A stretch of 64,000 nucleotides of DNA from Muribaculaceae bacterium (GCA_016292745.1 JAEDFO010000002.1:1-64000); one strand, 5' to 3'; counted from the first letter of the stretch, positions 42,594-52,036 are shown. The notes: a model not told the origin generated them from the letters alone. Translations and numbers: made by a program.

Positions 42594-43751
42594 TTATTTA
42601 ATGATTGTAGATGTGTAAGCCCTGATTTCGCTGTTTGTTGCGATAAGGTCGTCGTATGTGGGGTTTTCAATGAAATGTGCGCTGTCGATTGCCTTCCTGA
42701 CATATTTGGGAATGTCGACAAATCGGATTTTCTCGCCGAGCAATGCTGCAACGGCTATTTCGTTGGCGGCATTGAGAGCGCACGGGATGTTCCCTCCACG
42801 GTTTATGGCTTCGTAGGCCATGGCAAGCATAGGAAAGCGGTCGAGGTCGGGACGTTCGAAGGTGAGGTTCATATAGTCATCCACTGTGAGCTTGCGTGAG
42901 TCGGTTGCCAGTCGTTCGCGGCAGCCGAGTGCATAGCGAATGGGCAGATGCATGTCGGGCAATCCGAGCTGAGCCTTAACCGAGCCGTCGACAAATTCCA
43001 CCATCGAATGAATTATTGATTGAGGGTGCACAACCACCTCGATGTCGCTGGCATCGACGTCGAACAGCCATTTGGCTTCCATTATTTCGAAGCCCTTGTT
43101 CATCATCGAAGCCGAATCGATGGTAACTTTGGCGCCCATCTTCCAGTTTGGGTGATTGAGCGCATCGGCCACGCTTACTTTCTCAATTTGGCTCTTGGTG
43201 AAAGTGCGGAACGGACCTCCGGAGGCAGTGAGAATGAGTTTCCTGATTGATTCGTGGGTTTCTCCGGCAAGACATTGGAATATTGCCGAATGTTCCGAAT
43301 CGACCGGATATATCTTTGTTGCCGATTTGCGTTGGAGCGATGTAATGAGAGCGCCGGCCACCACCAAGGTTTCCTTGTTCGAAAGGGCTATGTCCTTGCC
43401 GTGCTTTATTGCCTCGATTGTGGGTTCCAGACCACTGTATCCCACCATTGCTGTCACCACCATGTCGATGTCGGCAATGCTCATGGCATCGGCAATGGCT
43501 TTTGCACCGCCAAGCACCTTGGTGTTAGAGCCTTTAAGGTTGGCGCTGAGCTCGGCATATTTGCTTTCGTCGGCAATGATTACGTATTCCGGCTCAAAGC
43601 GCAAGGCCTGTTCGGTGAGCAACGTCACATTGCGGTTTGCTGTAAGCAAAAAAGCATGGAATCGGTCGGGGTATTCAGCTATTATGTCGAGCGTCTGTGT
43701 CCCAATCGAACCTGTACTTCCCAATATGGCTATATTCTTTTTAGTTTTCAC
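42594..43751 (-). CDS. dxr: 1-deoxy-D-xylulose-5-phosphate reductoisomerase
   Basis: Encodes 385 residues. It converts DXP to methylerythritol phosphate with NADPH, the committed step of the MEP isoprenoid pathway. Features: N-terminal AILGSTGSIGTQTLD, ALSNKETLV, the metal and substrate motif DSEHSAIFQC, TASGGPFR, and NHPNWKMGAKVTIDSASM. The start is a judgement. A TTG at 43784 would extend the frame but lies in a -7 box (43782-43789). A GTG at 43751 gives the family-typical MKTKKNIAILGS and leaves a leader of about 25 nt, so I prefer it. First gene of the dxr-rseP-rlmI-dpp3 operon. Confidence 0.94.
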   Translation of the reverse strand: MKTKKNIAILGSTGSIGTQTLDIIAEYPDRFHAFLLTANRNVTLLTEQALRFEPEYVIIADESKYAELSANLKGSNTKVLGGAKAIADAMSIADIDMVVTAMVGYSGLEPTIEAIKHGKDIALSNKETLVVAGALITSLQRKSATKIYPVDSEHSAIFQCLAGETHESIRKLILTASGGPFRTFTKSQIEKVSVADALNHPNWKMGAKVTIDSASMMNKGFEIMEAKWLFDVDASDIEVVVHPQSIIHSMVEFVDGSVKAQLGLPDMHLPIRYALGCRERLATDSRKLTVDDYMNLTFERPDLDRFPMLAMAYEAINRGGNIPCALNAANEIAVAALLGEKIRFVDIPKYVRKAIDSAHFIENPTYDDLIATNSEIRAYTSTIIK

Positions 43752-43781
43752 GCTTGAGATTCTGTTTTTTGTTCTAACTTG

Positions 43782-43789
43782 CAAAATTA
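43782..43789 (-). promoter_or_regulatory. -7 box of the dxr operon
   Basis: TAATTTTG on the minus strand (TAnnTTTG), 31 nt before the preferred GTG start of dxr. Its position argues against the upstream TTG start. Confidence 0.55.
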
Positions 43790-43963
43790 CGTGATTTATC
43801 TTGGTTTGAAAAATCCAATTTCATAAAACTATATAAAAATGTAGGAGCAACCTATTTGTCTGGAACAAAATGGCATTGATGGGAAGCACTTATCCTAGCT
43901 TGTTTTTTGCTTTTGAAAACGCGATTGGCAGTAAGCTGTTGTGGCTGTAGGTGCGCGGAGATG

Positions 43964-44791
43964 TCAGAATGTGATGTAGTCGGTGGGGTTTACGGCTGTG
44001 CCGTTGTGCCATATACTGAAACGGAGCCCAGAGCCGGAAGTGGTGGCAATGCGTTGGCCGGTTGCCACTTTGTCGCCTTCACTCACATATATGTCGGCCA
44101 GCCCTTTGTAAATTGATATGAATCCGTTTTGATGCTGTACGGCCAGTTGTGCACCGTTTTCGCTCAGGTGCGATGCCATTATCACTGAGCCGCTGTAAAT
44201 GTTGGCCACTGCCGAGCCGGCTTTTGCGCTTACTATGATCTCCTTGGTGGCGGGGTTGAAAGTTTCCACTTCGCCCGATATTGGTTGGGCAAACACAATT
44301 CCCTCGGCTGCCATAGGAGTGAGGATGGCTATGTTGAACTTTTCCTCATCGTCGATTTCCTTCACAAACTGGCGCTCTATTTCGCTTGGCTGTCGCAGCA
44401 GTGAGTCGGCTGAGGCGAGCGACAGCGTGTCGGTGGATTTGTCGATTGGCGCTGTGCTTACGCCATCGTTCAGAATGTTTCGCAGATTGGCAAAGTATTG
44501 TTCGGTGGATGCAACCTTGAATTCGAGCGAGTCGAGACGTTCGCTGTTGAGGATGCTCTGATTGCGTTGCTCGCTTTTCAGGTATCCGGGCAGCAGAGTG
44601 CGCAGAGGTGTGCCGACAATTATGGTGGTTATTAGCGATACCACGGCCAATATGCTCACCACCAGTGCAATGAATGCCTTCAGGCGAGTCATGCGGATAC
44701 TCCAAAGCTCGTTGAGGGTGTTCTCGCTGATAAACGAAAGCCTGTAGCGGCGCTTTATTGGCTTATCGGATATGCCATTGTTCTTTTTCAT
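43964..44791 (-). CDS. LytM/M23-like envelope protein with degenerate active site
   Basis: Encodes 275 residues. A short basic cytoplasmic part, one membrane helix (about 36-58, AFIALVVSILAVVSLITTIIVG), a coiled-coil-prone segment (about 70-135), and a C-terminal LytM (M23) domain (about 160-275). The fold landmarks VQHQNGFISIYKGL, V.EGDKVATGQRIATTSGSG and VNPTDYI are clear. The metal motifs are not. Where M23 enzymes have HxxxD there is IYSGSV, and in place of the HLHFE strand there is GLRFSIW. It is probably a non-enzymatic activator like EnvC or NlpD; this is inference. The ATG at 44791 is downstream of its promoter. Confidence 0.83.
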   Translation of the reverse strand: MKKNNGISDKPIKRRYRLSFISENTLNELWSIRMTRLKAFIALVVSILAVVSLITTIIVGTPLRTLLPGYLKSEQRNQSILNSERLDSLEFKVASTEQYFANLRNILNDGVSTAPIDKSTDTLSLASADSLLRQPSEIERQFVKEIDDEEKFNIAILTPMAAEGIVFAQPISGEVETFNPATKEIIVSAKAGSAVANIYSGSVIMASHLSENGAQLAVQHQNGFISIYKGLADIYVSEGDKVATGQRIATTSGSGLRFSIWHNGTAVNPTDYITF

Positions 44792-44812
44792 ACCATATGA
44801 TGACGAATATGA

Positions 44813-44843
44813 CAAAAGTACAGAATTTATTCGATTTGTCAAC
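44813..44843 (-). promoter_or_regulatory. Promoter of the LytM-like gene
   Basis: On the minus strand GTTG (44843-44840), 19 nt, TACTTTTG (44820-44813), 22 nt before the ATG. Confidence 0.6.
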
Positions 44844-44976
44844 AATTATGGAGTTTTTTCGCTAATTCAAATCGGTGTGGCACGCAATTTGTTACAAATA
44901 AATGTGATTTAAGTGAATAGAAACCGAGTCAGATGCATATTTTGAACCATTTTATGGTAAAATATTTGGAAAAAAT

Positions 44977-45008
44977 GTTGTATATGACAAATGTAATATT
45001 TACTTTTG
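44977..45008 (+). promoter_or_regulatory. Promoter of the OmpA-like gene
   Basis: GTTG (44977-44980), 20 nt, TACTTTTG (45001-45008). It predicts a leader of about 107 nt (45015-45121), A/T-rich, consistent with a stable, highly translated porin-type mRNA. With the divergent promoter it accounts for the 330-bp gap. Confidence 0.65.
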
Positions 45009-45121
45009 TTGCGTGGATTGCGTTAAATGTGCGTTAAATGCTGTACTAAAAACAATCTGCGAGTGTTAGTTGTTAATTATAATAAAATGTATATTCAATT
45101 CTATTCTAATTTTTAAAATTT

Positions 45122-46312
45122 ATGAAGACTAAAAGATTTTTACTTTCGTTTTTAGTTTTTGGCGCAGTTGCTTTCTTCTGCAACAATGCTAATGCTGAGG
45201 AAGTAGTCGTTGACGAAAACTTGGCTAACGTAGAGTGTAAGGATTATGCCGCTAATTCATGGCGTCAGAACTGGTTCCTTCAGTTGGGTGCCGGTATGAA
45301 TGCTCCATTTGTTGAGAACTATCTCTCAAACGGTGAAGAGAAGCATCATATTACTCTTGCTCTCAACGCTGGTTTCGGTCATTGGTTCTCTCCATATTTG
45401 GCTGTTCGCTTTAGCGCTCTTGGTGGTGCTCTTCACTGGGACAACAACGACTTCAGCAAGGCTAAATATGCTAACCTCAACATGGACTTGATGTGGGATA
45501 TGTTCAACTCGATTGGTGGCATCAACACTAAGCGCGTATTTACTATCGTTCCTTTCGTTGGTATCGGTGGTACTTATGTATGGGACATCAAATCGGCTGG
45601 CTCAAACATCTATGGCGACAATGGTGTTAAGGACCGCACTTGGGCTCTCCCAGTATCTGCCGGTTTGCAATTCCGTTTCCGTCTTTGCAAGTATGTTGAC
45701 TTCTTCTTGGAAGGCCGCGCTCAGTTCTACGGCGACAACTTCAACGGTTGCGCTTATGGCGACCCTATTGACGTTAACTTGACTGCTATCGGTGGTCTTA
45801 CTTTCAATTTCGGTGGTCGTCACTTCGACACTGTAAATCCTTGCAACTACCTCGACTACATCAACAAGCTCAACGGCCAGGTTAACGCTCTTCGTGGCGA
45901 ACTCGCTTCAACTGCTGCTGCTCTCGCAGCTTGCGAAGCTCAGCTCCCATGTCCTGAAGTTAAGCAGGTTGAATGTCCGGAAAATCCAAGCGCTATGCTC
46001 TCAGCCGTTCGCTTCTCGCTCAACTCTTCGAAGATTGCTAAGCGCGAAATGGTTAACGTTTACAACGTTGCTGAATGGATGAAGGCAAACAAGGATGCCA
46101 AGGTTTCTATCAACGGTTATGCTGACAAGAAGACTGGTACTTCTGCTTACAACGAAAAACTTTCTGAACGTCGTGCTAAAGCCGTTTACGACAAGCTCGT
46201 TGAATATGGCGTAGACGCCGACAGATTGAGCATCAACGCTCACGGCGACGCTGTTCAGCCTTATGCTGACCAGAACGACTGGAACCGCATCGTTCTCTTC
46301 GAAACTAAGTAA
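45122..46312 (+). CDS. OmpA-family outer membrane protein
   Basis: Encodes 396 residues. It has a signal peptide (about 1-25, CNNANA), an N-terminal eight-stranded beta-barrel (about 45-245, with alternating aromatic strands such as WFLQLGAGMNAPF and ending GGLTFNFGGRHF), and a short heptad-like linker (about 250-285, LNGQVNALRGELASTAAALAAC). A C-terminal OmpA domain (about 295-396) follows: VRFSLNSSKI...NV..VAEWMK..., the peptidoglycan-binding YADKKTG...N..LSERRAKAVYDKL, and ...DWNRIVLFE. The codon choice is strongly biased (GCT, CGC, AAC rich), suggesting a very abundant protein. It links the outer membrane to the cell wall. Confidence 0.94.
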   Translation: MKTKRFLLSFLVFGAVAFFCNNANAEEVVVDENLANVECKDYAANSWRQNWFLQLGAGMNAPFVENYLSNGEEKHHITLALNAGFGHWFSPYLAVRFSALGGALHWDNNDFSKAKYANLNMDLMWDMFNSIGGINTKRVFTIVPFVGIGGTYVWDIKSAGSNIYGDNGVKDRTWALPVSAGLQFRFRLCKYVDFFLEGRAQFYGDNFNGCAYGDPIDVNLTAIGGLTFNFGGRHFDTVNPCNYLDYINKLNGQVNALRGELASTAAALAACEAQLPCPEVKQVECPENPSAMLSAVRFSLNSSKIAKREMVNVYNVAEWMKANKDAKVSINGYADKKTGTSAYNEKLSERRAKAVYDKLVEYGVDADRLSINAHGDAVQPYADQNDWNRIVLFETK

Positions 46313-46338
46313 TGTAATTTATCAAGTTTCAATATCAC

Positions 46339-46371
46339 AAGGCGTGTCTCTCTTCGAGGCGCGCCTTTTTT
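46339..46371 (+). terminator. Terminator of the OmpA-like gene
   Basis: AAGGCGTG (46339-46346) pairs with CGCGCCTT (46360-46367) and runs into TTTTTT. Confidence 0.8.
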
Positions 46372-46422
46372 GTTATATGAAATGGTGATAAGCCGCTTTG
46401 CCTAAATCCGGACCAGGGAACT

Positions 46423-46760
46423 ATGACAGGGAATAACTATATTATAAATCCACTGAGAGGAGATATTGCTTATACTTGTAATTATTGCGATAGACGAAAT
46501 TGGCAGCGTTAGAATAGGGAATTAAAAGTGATTGAGGTATCAATTGACTGCTCCTGATGGAACTCATTTAGAGGTTTAACAGGGAATTATATTGTAGGGA
46601 AACCTTCGCAGATTTCTATACAAATAGAAGAAGCAAATCAACCGTCAGTCTCGCAAAGTTACTTATCATAAACACTCCGAAGAGGCGTGGGCTAATGCAG
46701 CTAAGGCTCCTTCCGATGCACAGATATGGAATTATTCTGAATTAACAGGATGGCACTGAT
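46423..46760 (+). pseudogene. Decayed coding stretch, identity unknown
   Basis: In the 586-bp gap behind the OmpA-like gene one + frame (46423 on) reads protein-like segments separated by in-frame stops: MTGNNYIINPLRGDIAYTC, then VIEVSIDCS, then FRGLTGNYIVGKPSQISIQ. After about 46640 another frame takes over (KVTYHKHSEEAWANAAKAP, then IWNYSELTGWH and a stop at about 46758). This looks like a small gene broken by stops and a frameshift. I do not recognise it. It could also be chance coding potential. Nothing else is visible between 46372 and 46841. Confidence 0.3.
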
Positions 46761-46841
46761 AAAAAACTTTATGTAGAGTAGGCTTTTAGTATGGGGAATT
46801 GGTCTTGCAGAGCATATGGATAGGGATGACCATTATAATCA

Positions 46842-46873
46842 GAGGGCGCCGAATCGTGCGATTCAGCGCCCTC
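46842..46873 (-). terminator. Terminator behind the M16 peptidase gene
   Basis: GAGGGCGC (46842-46849) pairs with GCGCCCTC (46866-46873), with an inner stem GAATCG/CGATTC. It lies 26 nt after the stop on the minus strand. Confidence 0.65.
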
Positions 46874-46898
46874 GTTATGCAATCATGTGGCTTGTATG

Positions 46899-49712
46899 TT
46901 ACTTGGCGGTGCCGTTCATCACCACAAGAATCTTGTTGTTAAGCTTTATGTTCTTTTTCAGGAACTTATTGAACTCTTCGAGAGTTATATTCTTGAGAAT
47001 ATCGCCACGACCGGTGTAGATGTCGTTGCCTAAAGCTCGATACGACATCACCGTCATCCAGAATCGGTTTTCGCGCAAGCTGTTCTCATACTGCTTCAGC
47101 GCGGCTTCTTTCACTTTCTGGAAATCGTCGGCCTTGGCTCCGTTTTCAATAACCTGCTTGAGCTCGTTGATGGCACGGTTGGTGAGGCGCTCACGCTGCT
47201 CTACATTGGTATCGAATCGGAAGAGAATAGAGTATTCTTTCAGGAAAGCCGACAGGCGAGCAGCAGTTCCAACACCGTATGTGCCGCCCTCTTCTTCGCG
47301 GATGGTACGGGTGTACACTATGTCCATCACTTCAGATAGGAAGTTCATCATTATGCTGTTCTTCAGATTGAACTTCATGTCGCCAGTGAGTTGGCATTGA
47401 ACCGTAACCTTCGGGTTTTCCATCGGAAGGTCGAAGATGTTCTCTTTCACGCCACGCACTACCGAGCTGGTGTAGGTTGTCTTTTCGCGGACACCGTTGT
47501 CGGGGAGCGATGCAATGTATTTCTCGATGAGCGGACGTATTGAGTCGACTGTGAAGTTTCCAACAAACGAGAATGTGAAGTCGCCGGCATTAGCCATGCG
47601 CTGGCGATACATTTCAAGAGCCTTTCCGAAGTTGAGGTTTTTGATGGTTTCCTCGCTCGGAGTCATCTTCAGCAGATTGTGGTTATAGGCTGTGCCGTTA
47701 ACTGAATCGGTGAATACAGTGAGAGGGCTGTTTTTCGACAGTGCGATGCTCGAAATCCAAGTGCTGCGCTTTGCCTCGTAGGTCTGTTCGTCGGGACGGA
47801 TGTCGGTGAAGTATAGATAGTTGAGCTGAAGCATTGTCTCCAGGTCTTTCTTGTTCGACGAGCCGCTGAGTGTTTCCTGTGAGTCGCTCAAAGAGAAATC
47901 AACGTCGGCAGTCTTGCCGGCCATGTATTTGGCAAGGGCAGTGCGAGTGTATGGGCCAACGGCGCTGCATCCAACCACTGCATCCATCATCATCAGCTCA
48001 GGGCTGAATACATCCTTGTATGCCCAGTTTCCGCCTACACTTGTTGCCTGCATCGAAATCTCGTCGTTCTTGAAGGTGGTGGGCTTCAATTGAACCTTTG
48101 CGCCGTTCGACAGCACCCAAGTGGTAATGCCTGTGGCAGCATCGGTGCTTTCCTTAACTATTTTGCCGGCTACAGGCTCGTTGGCCAGCAGTGGCTCGTT
48201 TGACACCTCATCAACATAGGCTTCAACCTGTTGCGAGAGGACGCTCTTGAAGTTGCTTTCCACTTTCTCTTTCGACGGATACTTCAGACCTTCCTTGTTT
48301 GGACCGCTGATAATCATGCTCACATTGTCGTCGCTAATCAGGTTCTTGGCATATGCCGATACCTCTTCCACCGAGATGGTGCCAAGCAGCGCCTCGGCAG
48401 TGCGGTATTCGATTTCGATGCCCGGAATGTAGCCACCGTCGGTGAAGTGGTTGATGTATTCCTGTGCGTACGATACGCTTTTGCGCTTGCTGCGCTCGTT
48501 GTACATATTCTCGTAGTTGGTCTTTATATCAGCTTTAGCGCGGTCGAGCTCGCTGGCGGTGAAGCCGTGGAGATTAACGCGCTGAGCCTCTGTGAGCAAG
48601 GTCTTGAATGTCTCGAGGGTCATGCCTTCCTTGGCCAGGCCAACAAGTGTATAAGCATCTTTTGTCTTGGCAATAAAGAAGTTGTCATCTGCAGCCTGAG
48701 CATACATCAGCGGTGCTTCCGGCTTTTGAGCTATCTCGGAAAGGCGAGTGGTGAGCATTGAGCCTGAAAGTTGGGCAATAAGCTGCTGGCGGGCATAACC
48801 GATGGTGTTGCGCTCGTTGTCGGGGACTGTAGGATGTTGGAAGAACACATACACCAAGGTGTTAGAAGCTTCAGGGTCGGTGTGTAGGGCGTAGTCGATG
48901 CCTTTGTGGTCGGGCACAGCGAAATACTCGCGAGTGGCAGGGTTCTCCGGCATTTTGATGGGTGAGAACAGCTCCTTCACTTTCTGCTCCATCTTTTCGG
49001 CATCGAAGTCACCAATAACGATGATGCCCTGTTGGTCAGGACGGTACCAGCGGTGGTAGTAATCGCGAAGTTCCTCAGGCTTGAAGTTCATCACCACCTC
49101 CATGGTGCCGATAGGCATACGGTTGGCATATTTGCTATCGTGGAAAATAATGGGCAGCACGCTCTCGTAGAGGCGTTGGTTGGCATCGCCGCGGGTGCGC
49201 CACTCTTCGTTAATCACACCACGCTCGGCATCGATTTCCTTCTCGTCGAGGGTGATGGCGCACGACCAGTCGTGCAGCACCAGCAGTGCCGAGTCAAGCA
49301 CGGCTTCGCGCTCGGTAGGAACATTCGATAGCCGGTAAACTGTGCGGTCGAAGCTGGTATAGGCGTTGATGTCGCCACCGAAGGTAAGTCCTATACTCTG
49401 AAAATATTCGAGCATCTGCTTGCCGGGAAAGTGTTCAAGCCCGTTGAAAGCCATATGTTCGAGAAAGTGGGCCAGACCACGCTGGTTCTCCTCTTCAAGA
49501 ATCGAACCCACTTTTTGGGCAATGTGGAATTCGGCTCGGTTCTTAGGCTCTTCGTTGTGACGGATGTAGTAGGTGAGTCCATTGGGCAGTACCCCATATC
49601 TCACCTGGTTGTCGATTGGAAATTGTTGCTTTAGGACATCGCTCTGGGCCGATGCTCCAGCGACGAATATCATCGCCATCAGCAACATTAATGTAATGCT
49701 TAGTCGTCTCAT
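46899..49712 (-). CDS. Exported M16 zinc peptidase (pitrilysin/PqqL-like)
   Basis: Encodes 937 residues. It has a signal peptide (about 1-22, GASAQ). The first M16 unit carries the inverted zinc motif HFLEH (His82, Glu85, His86), with the distal Glu in EIDAERGVINEEWR about 75 residues on. A second M16-type half without the motif follows (from about residue 510, WVLSNGAKVQLKPT...). This is the two-domain-pair layout of full-length M16 proteases that degrade peptides in a closed chamber. Periplasmic location is inferred from the signal. It is monocistronic. A -7-like TATCTTTG on the minus strand (49882-49875) would give a leader of about 155 nt. Confidence 0.92.
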   Translation of the reverse strand: MRRLSITLMLLMAMIFVAGASAQSDVLKQQFPIDNQVRYGVLPNGLTYYIRHNEEPKNRAEFHIAQKVGSILEEENQRGLAHFLEHMAFNGLEHFPGKQMLEYFQSIGLTFGGDINAYTSFDRTVYRLSNVPTEREAVLDSALLVLHDWSCAITLDEKEIDAERGVINEEWRTRGDANQRLYESVLPIIFHDSKYANRMPIGTMEVVMNFKPEELRDYYHRWYRPDQQGIIVIGDFDAEKMEQKVKELFSPIKMPENPATREYFAVPDHKGIDYALHTDPEASNTLVYVFFQHPTVPDNERNTIGYARQQLIAQLSGSMLTTRLSEIAQKPEAPLMYAQAADDNFFIAKTKDAYTLVGLAKEGMTLETFKTLLTEAQRVNLHGFTASELDRAKADIKTNYENMYNERSKRKSVSYAQEYINHFTDGGYIPGIEIEYRTAEALLGTISVEEVSAYAKNLISDDNVSMIISGPNKEGLKYPSKEKVESNFKSVLSQQVEAYVDEVSNEPLLANEPVAGKIVKESTDAATGITTWVLSNGAKVQLKPTTFKNDEISMQATSVGGNWAYKDVFSPELMMMDAVVGCSAVGPYTRTALAKYMAGKTADVDFSLSDSQETLSGSSNKKDLETMLQLNYLYFTDIRPDEQTYEAKRSTWISSIALSKNSPLTVFTDSVNGTAYNHNLLKMTPSEETIKNLNFGKALEMYRQRMANAGDFTFSFVGNFTVDSIRPLIEKYIASLPDNGVREKTTYTSSVVRGVKENIFDLPMENPKVTVQCQLTGDMKFNLKNSIMMNFLSEVMDIVYTRTIREEEGGTYGVGTAARLSAFLKEYSILFRFDTNVEQRERLTNRAINELKQVIENGAKADDFQKVKEAALKQYENSLRENRFWMTVMSYRALGNDIYTGRGDILKNITLEEFNKFLKKNIKLNNKILVVMNGTAK

Positions 49713-49968
49713 AATTTGAATTATTGTTTATAATATATATTATCGGTTTTATATCACTCTGTTTTGCCTTTGCTATAATAATTAGACTCGGTTCTGTGCC
49801 TGTTCGTTGCAATAGCCGGTCGGGTTTAACTAAAATTTAACTTTTAAAATCTGTCGGATGCCACCTATCTTATGCAAAGATAGCATTTTTATGCCAATCA
49901 AGCAGTTAATGGCTGCAATATATGGAATTGGAAATAAATATTGCTTAACTTTACATATCTAATTATAG

Positions 49969-50466
49969 ATGACAATGGTTATACGTCATGCCGAGATGGC
50001 CGATCTGCCGGCCATGATGGATATGTTCGCTCGGGCTCGTGCCTTTATGGCATCGTCGGGCAATCCCAATCAGTGGGTCGATGGTTATCCGTCGGCCGAG
50101 GTTGCTATGCGCGACATTGAGGCTCGTAATGCCTATGTGTGCGCCGGCGCCGACGGCAGCTTGCTTGCCACGTTCTGCTTCATCGTTGGAGACGACCCCA
50201 CCTATGCCGTAATCGAACAAGGCCGATGGCTCAATTCGCGCCCATATGCTACCATCCACCGTCTGGCATCGTCTGGCATTGAGGCTGGCATGGCTTTGGA
50301 ATGCCTCCGTTGGGCTGCTTCCCATGGCCTTGACCTTCGGGCCGACACCCACGCCGACAACCACATAATGCAGCACATCCTGCTCAAGTTCGGATTCATC
50401 AGCTGCGGCATCATCTACACCCACAACGGCACTCCACGGCTGGCTTTTCACTATGTGGCCGATTAA
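49969..50466 (+). CDS. GNAT family N-acetyltransferase
   Basis: Encodes 165 residues, cytosolic. The start VIRHAEMADLPAMMDMFARARAFM is typical of GNAT domains. The middle strand ATFCFIVGDDPTYAVIE and the acetyl-CoA-binding helix region IEAGMALECLRWAASHG.DLRADTHADNHIMQHILLKFGF follow, where the Q/RxxGxG/A loop is weakly conserved. The final SCGII..HNGTPRLAFHY fits the C-terminal strands. Acceptor unknown. It stands alone between the M16 gene promoter region and gdhA; a second ATG at 49975 is an alternative start. Confidence 0.82.
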   Translation: MTMVIRHAEMADLPAMMDMFARARAFMASSGNPNQWVDGYPSAEVAMRDIEARNAYVCAGADGSLLATFCFIVGDDPTYAVIEQGRWLNSRPYATIHRLASSGIEAGMALECLRWAASHGLDLRADTHADNHIMQHILLKFGFISCGIIYTHNGTPRLAFHYVAD

Positions 50467-50532
50467 TGGTGCTTTTTTTCGATTTTTTTGTATTTTTTGC
50501 CGATAAAAAATGTGTGATATCCAAAAATCTCC

Positions 50533-50540
50533 TATATTTG
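50533..50540 (+). promoter_or_regulatory. -7 box of gdhA
   Basis: TATATTTG (TAnnTTTG). It implies a leader of about 150 nt. That leader contains the 12-mer GTGGCAATTTGC twice (50567-50578 and 50651-50662), the second copy forming a small hairpin GTGGCA/TGCCAC. Confidence 0.5.
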
Positions 50541-50698
50541 CACTATCATTACATAGGCAATGAGCGGTGGCAATTTGCTATTGGATGGCACACCCAATTG
50601 CTGTTTGATTAAGTGCTGATACACGAATAAACTAATTTTTCTACAATATTGTGGCAATTTGCCACGCACTAACAAGTAACTATTAAATCTATTAAACG

Positions 50699-52036
50699 AT
50701 GAACGTTAACGAAATTCTACGTGATCTTGAAGCAAAACATCCCGGCGAGAAGGAGTATTTGCAAGCTGTGAAAGAAGTGTTGCTTTCTGTTCAAGATGTA
50801 TATAACCAGCATCCTGAGTTCGAGAAAAACAAGATTATCGAACGTATGGTTGAGCCCGATAGAATCTTCACTTTCCGTGTAACCTGGATTGACGACAAGG
50901 GAGAAGTACAGACCAACATCGGCTATCGCGTACAGTTTAACAACGCCATTGGCCCCTACAAGGGCGGTATTCGTTTCCACGCTTCGGTTAACCTCTCAAT
51001 TCTTAAGTTCCTCGGCTTTGAGCAGACATTCAAGAATGCCCTCACCACATTGCCAATGGGTGGTGGCAAGGGTGGTTCCGACTTCAGCCCACGTGGCAAG
51101 TCCGACCGCGAAATTATGCGTTTCTGCCAGGCATTCATTCTCGAACTTTGGAAGAACCTCGGCCCTGACCGCGACGTTCCGGCAGGCGATATAGGAGTAG
51201 GCGGTCGCGAAGTAGGCTATATGTTTGGCATGTATAAGAAACTTCAGAACGAGCATACCGGTACATTCACAGGAAAGGGCCTCGAATTTGGTGGCTCGAA
51301 GATACGTCCAGAGGCTACTGGTTTTGGCGCATGCTACTTTGTTGAGAACATGCTTCGAACCAAGGGCGAGACTTTTGCCGGCAAGACAGTGGCCATCTCA
51401 GGCTTTGGTAACGTGGCGTGGGGTGCTGCAACAAAGGCAACCCAGCTCGGAGCAAAGGTGGTAACCATCTCAGGTCCTGACGGATACGTTTACGACCCCG
51501 ACGGAATTTCCGGCGAGAAAATCGACTATATGCTACAGCTCCGCGCATCTGGCGAGGACATCGTGGCTCCATATGCCGAACGCTATCCCAACGCTACATT
51601 CTATCCAGGACGTCGTCCGTGGGAAGTTAAGGTTGACATCGCCATGCCATGTGCCACTCAGAACGAAGTGGGCAAGGAAGATGCCGAAAACCTTGTGAAG
51701 AACAATGTGATGTGTGTGGGCGAAGTTTCAAACATGGGCTGCACACCCGAAGCCATCGACACCTTCATCGCCGCCAAGGTAATGTACGGACCTGGCAAGG
51801 CCGTTAATGCCGGTGGCGTTGCCACTTCTGGCCTCGAAATGAGCCAGAATGCAATGCATCTCTCATGGTCGGAAGCCGAAGTCGACGAAAAGCTCCATGG
51901 CATCATGAACGATATCCATCACCAGTGCGTAAAATACGGAACAGAGCCTGATGGCTACATCAACTACATGAAGGGCGCCAACATTGCCGGCTTCATGAAA
52001 GTGGCCCACGCAATGATGGGACAAGGCATAGTGTAA
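50699..52036 (+). CDS. gdhA: Glutamate dehydrogenase
   Basis: Encodes 445 residues, the hexameric class. It reversibly aminates 2-oxoglutarate to glutamate, the main ammonium entry point in gut Bacteroidales. Landmarks: GPYKGGIRFH, the catalytic Lys in LPMGGGKGGSDFSP, PAGDIGVGGREVGYMFG, the dinucleotide fold VAISGFGNVAWGAA, and the C-terminal NAGGVATSGLEMSQNA. The residue set resembles NADP-type GDH; cofactor choice is not certain by eye. It has its own promoter with a long leader and ends at a strong terminator. Confidence 0.96.
   Translation: MNVNEILRDLEAKHPGEKEYLQAVKEVLLSVQDVYNQHPEFEKNKIIERMVEPDRIFTFRVTWIDDKGEVQTNIGYRVQFNNAIGPYKGGIRFHASVNLSILKFLGFEQTFKNALTTLPMGGGKGGSDFSPRGKSDREIMRFCQAFILELWKNLGPDRDVPAGDIGVGGREVGYMFGMYKKLQNEHTGTFTGKGLEFGGSKIRPEATGFGACYFVENMLRTKGETFAGKTVAISGFGNVAWGAATKATQLGAKVVTISGPDGYVYDPDGISGEKIDYMLQLRASGEDIVAPYAERYPNATFYPGRRPWEVKVDIAMPCATQNEVGKEDAENLVKNNVMCVGEVSNMGCTPEAIDTFIAAKVMYGPGKAVNAGGVATSGLEMSQNAMHLSWSEAEVDEKLHGIMNDIHHQCVKYGTEPDGYINYMKGANIAGFMKVAHAMMGQGIV

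Noticed and set aside
43752..43784. TTG start extending Dxr by 11 residues
   Set aside because: The codon is inside a TAATTTTG promoter box and the added residues have no counterpart in the family as I know it.
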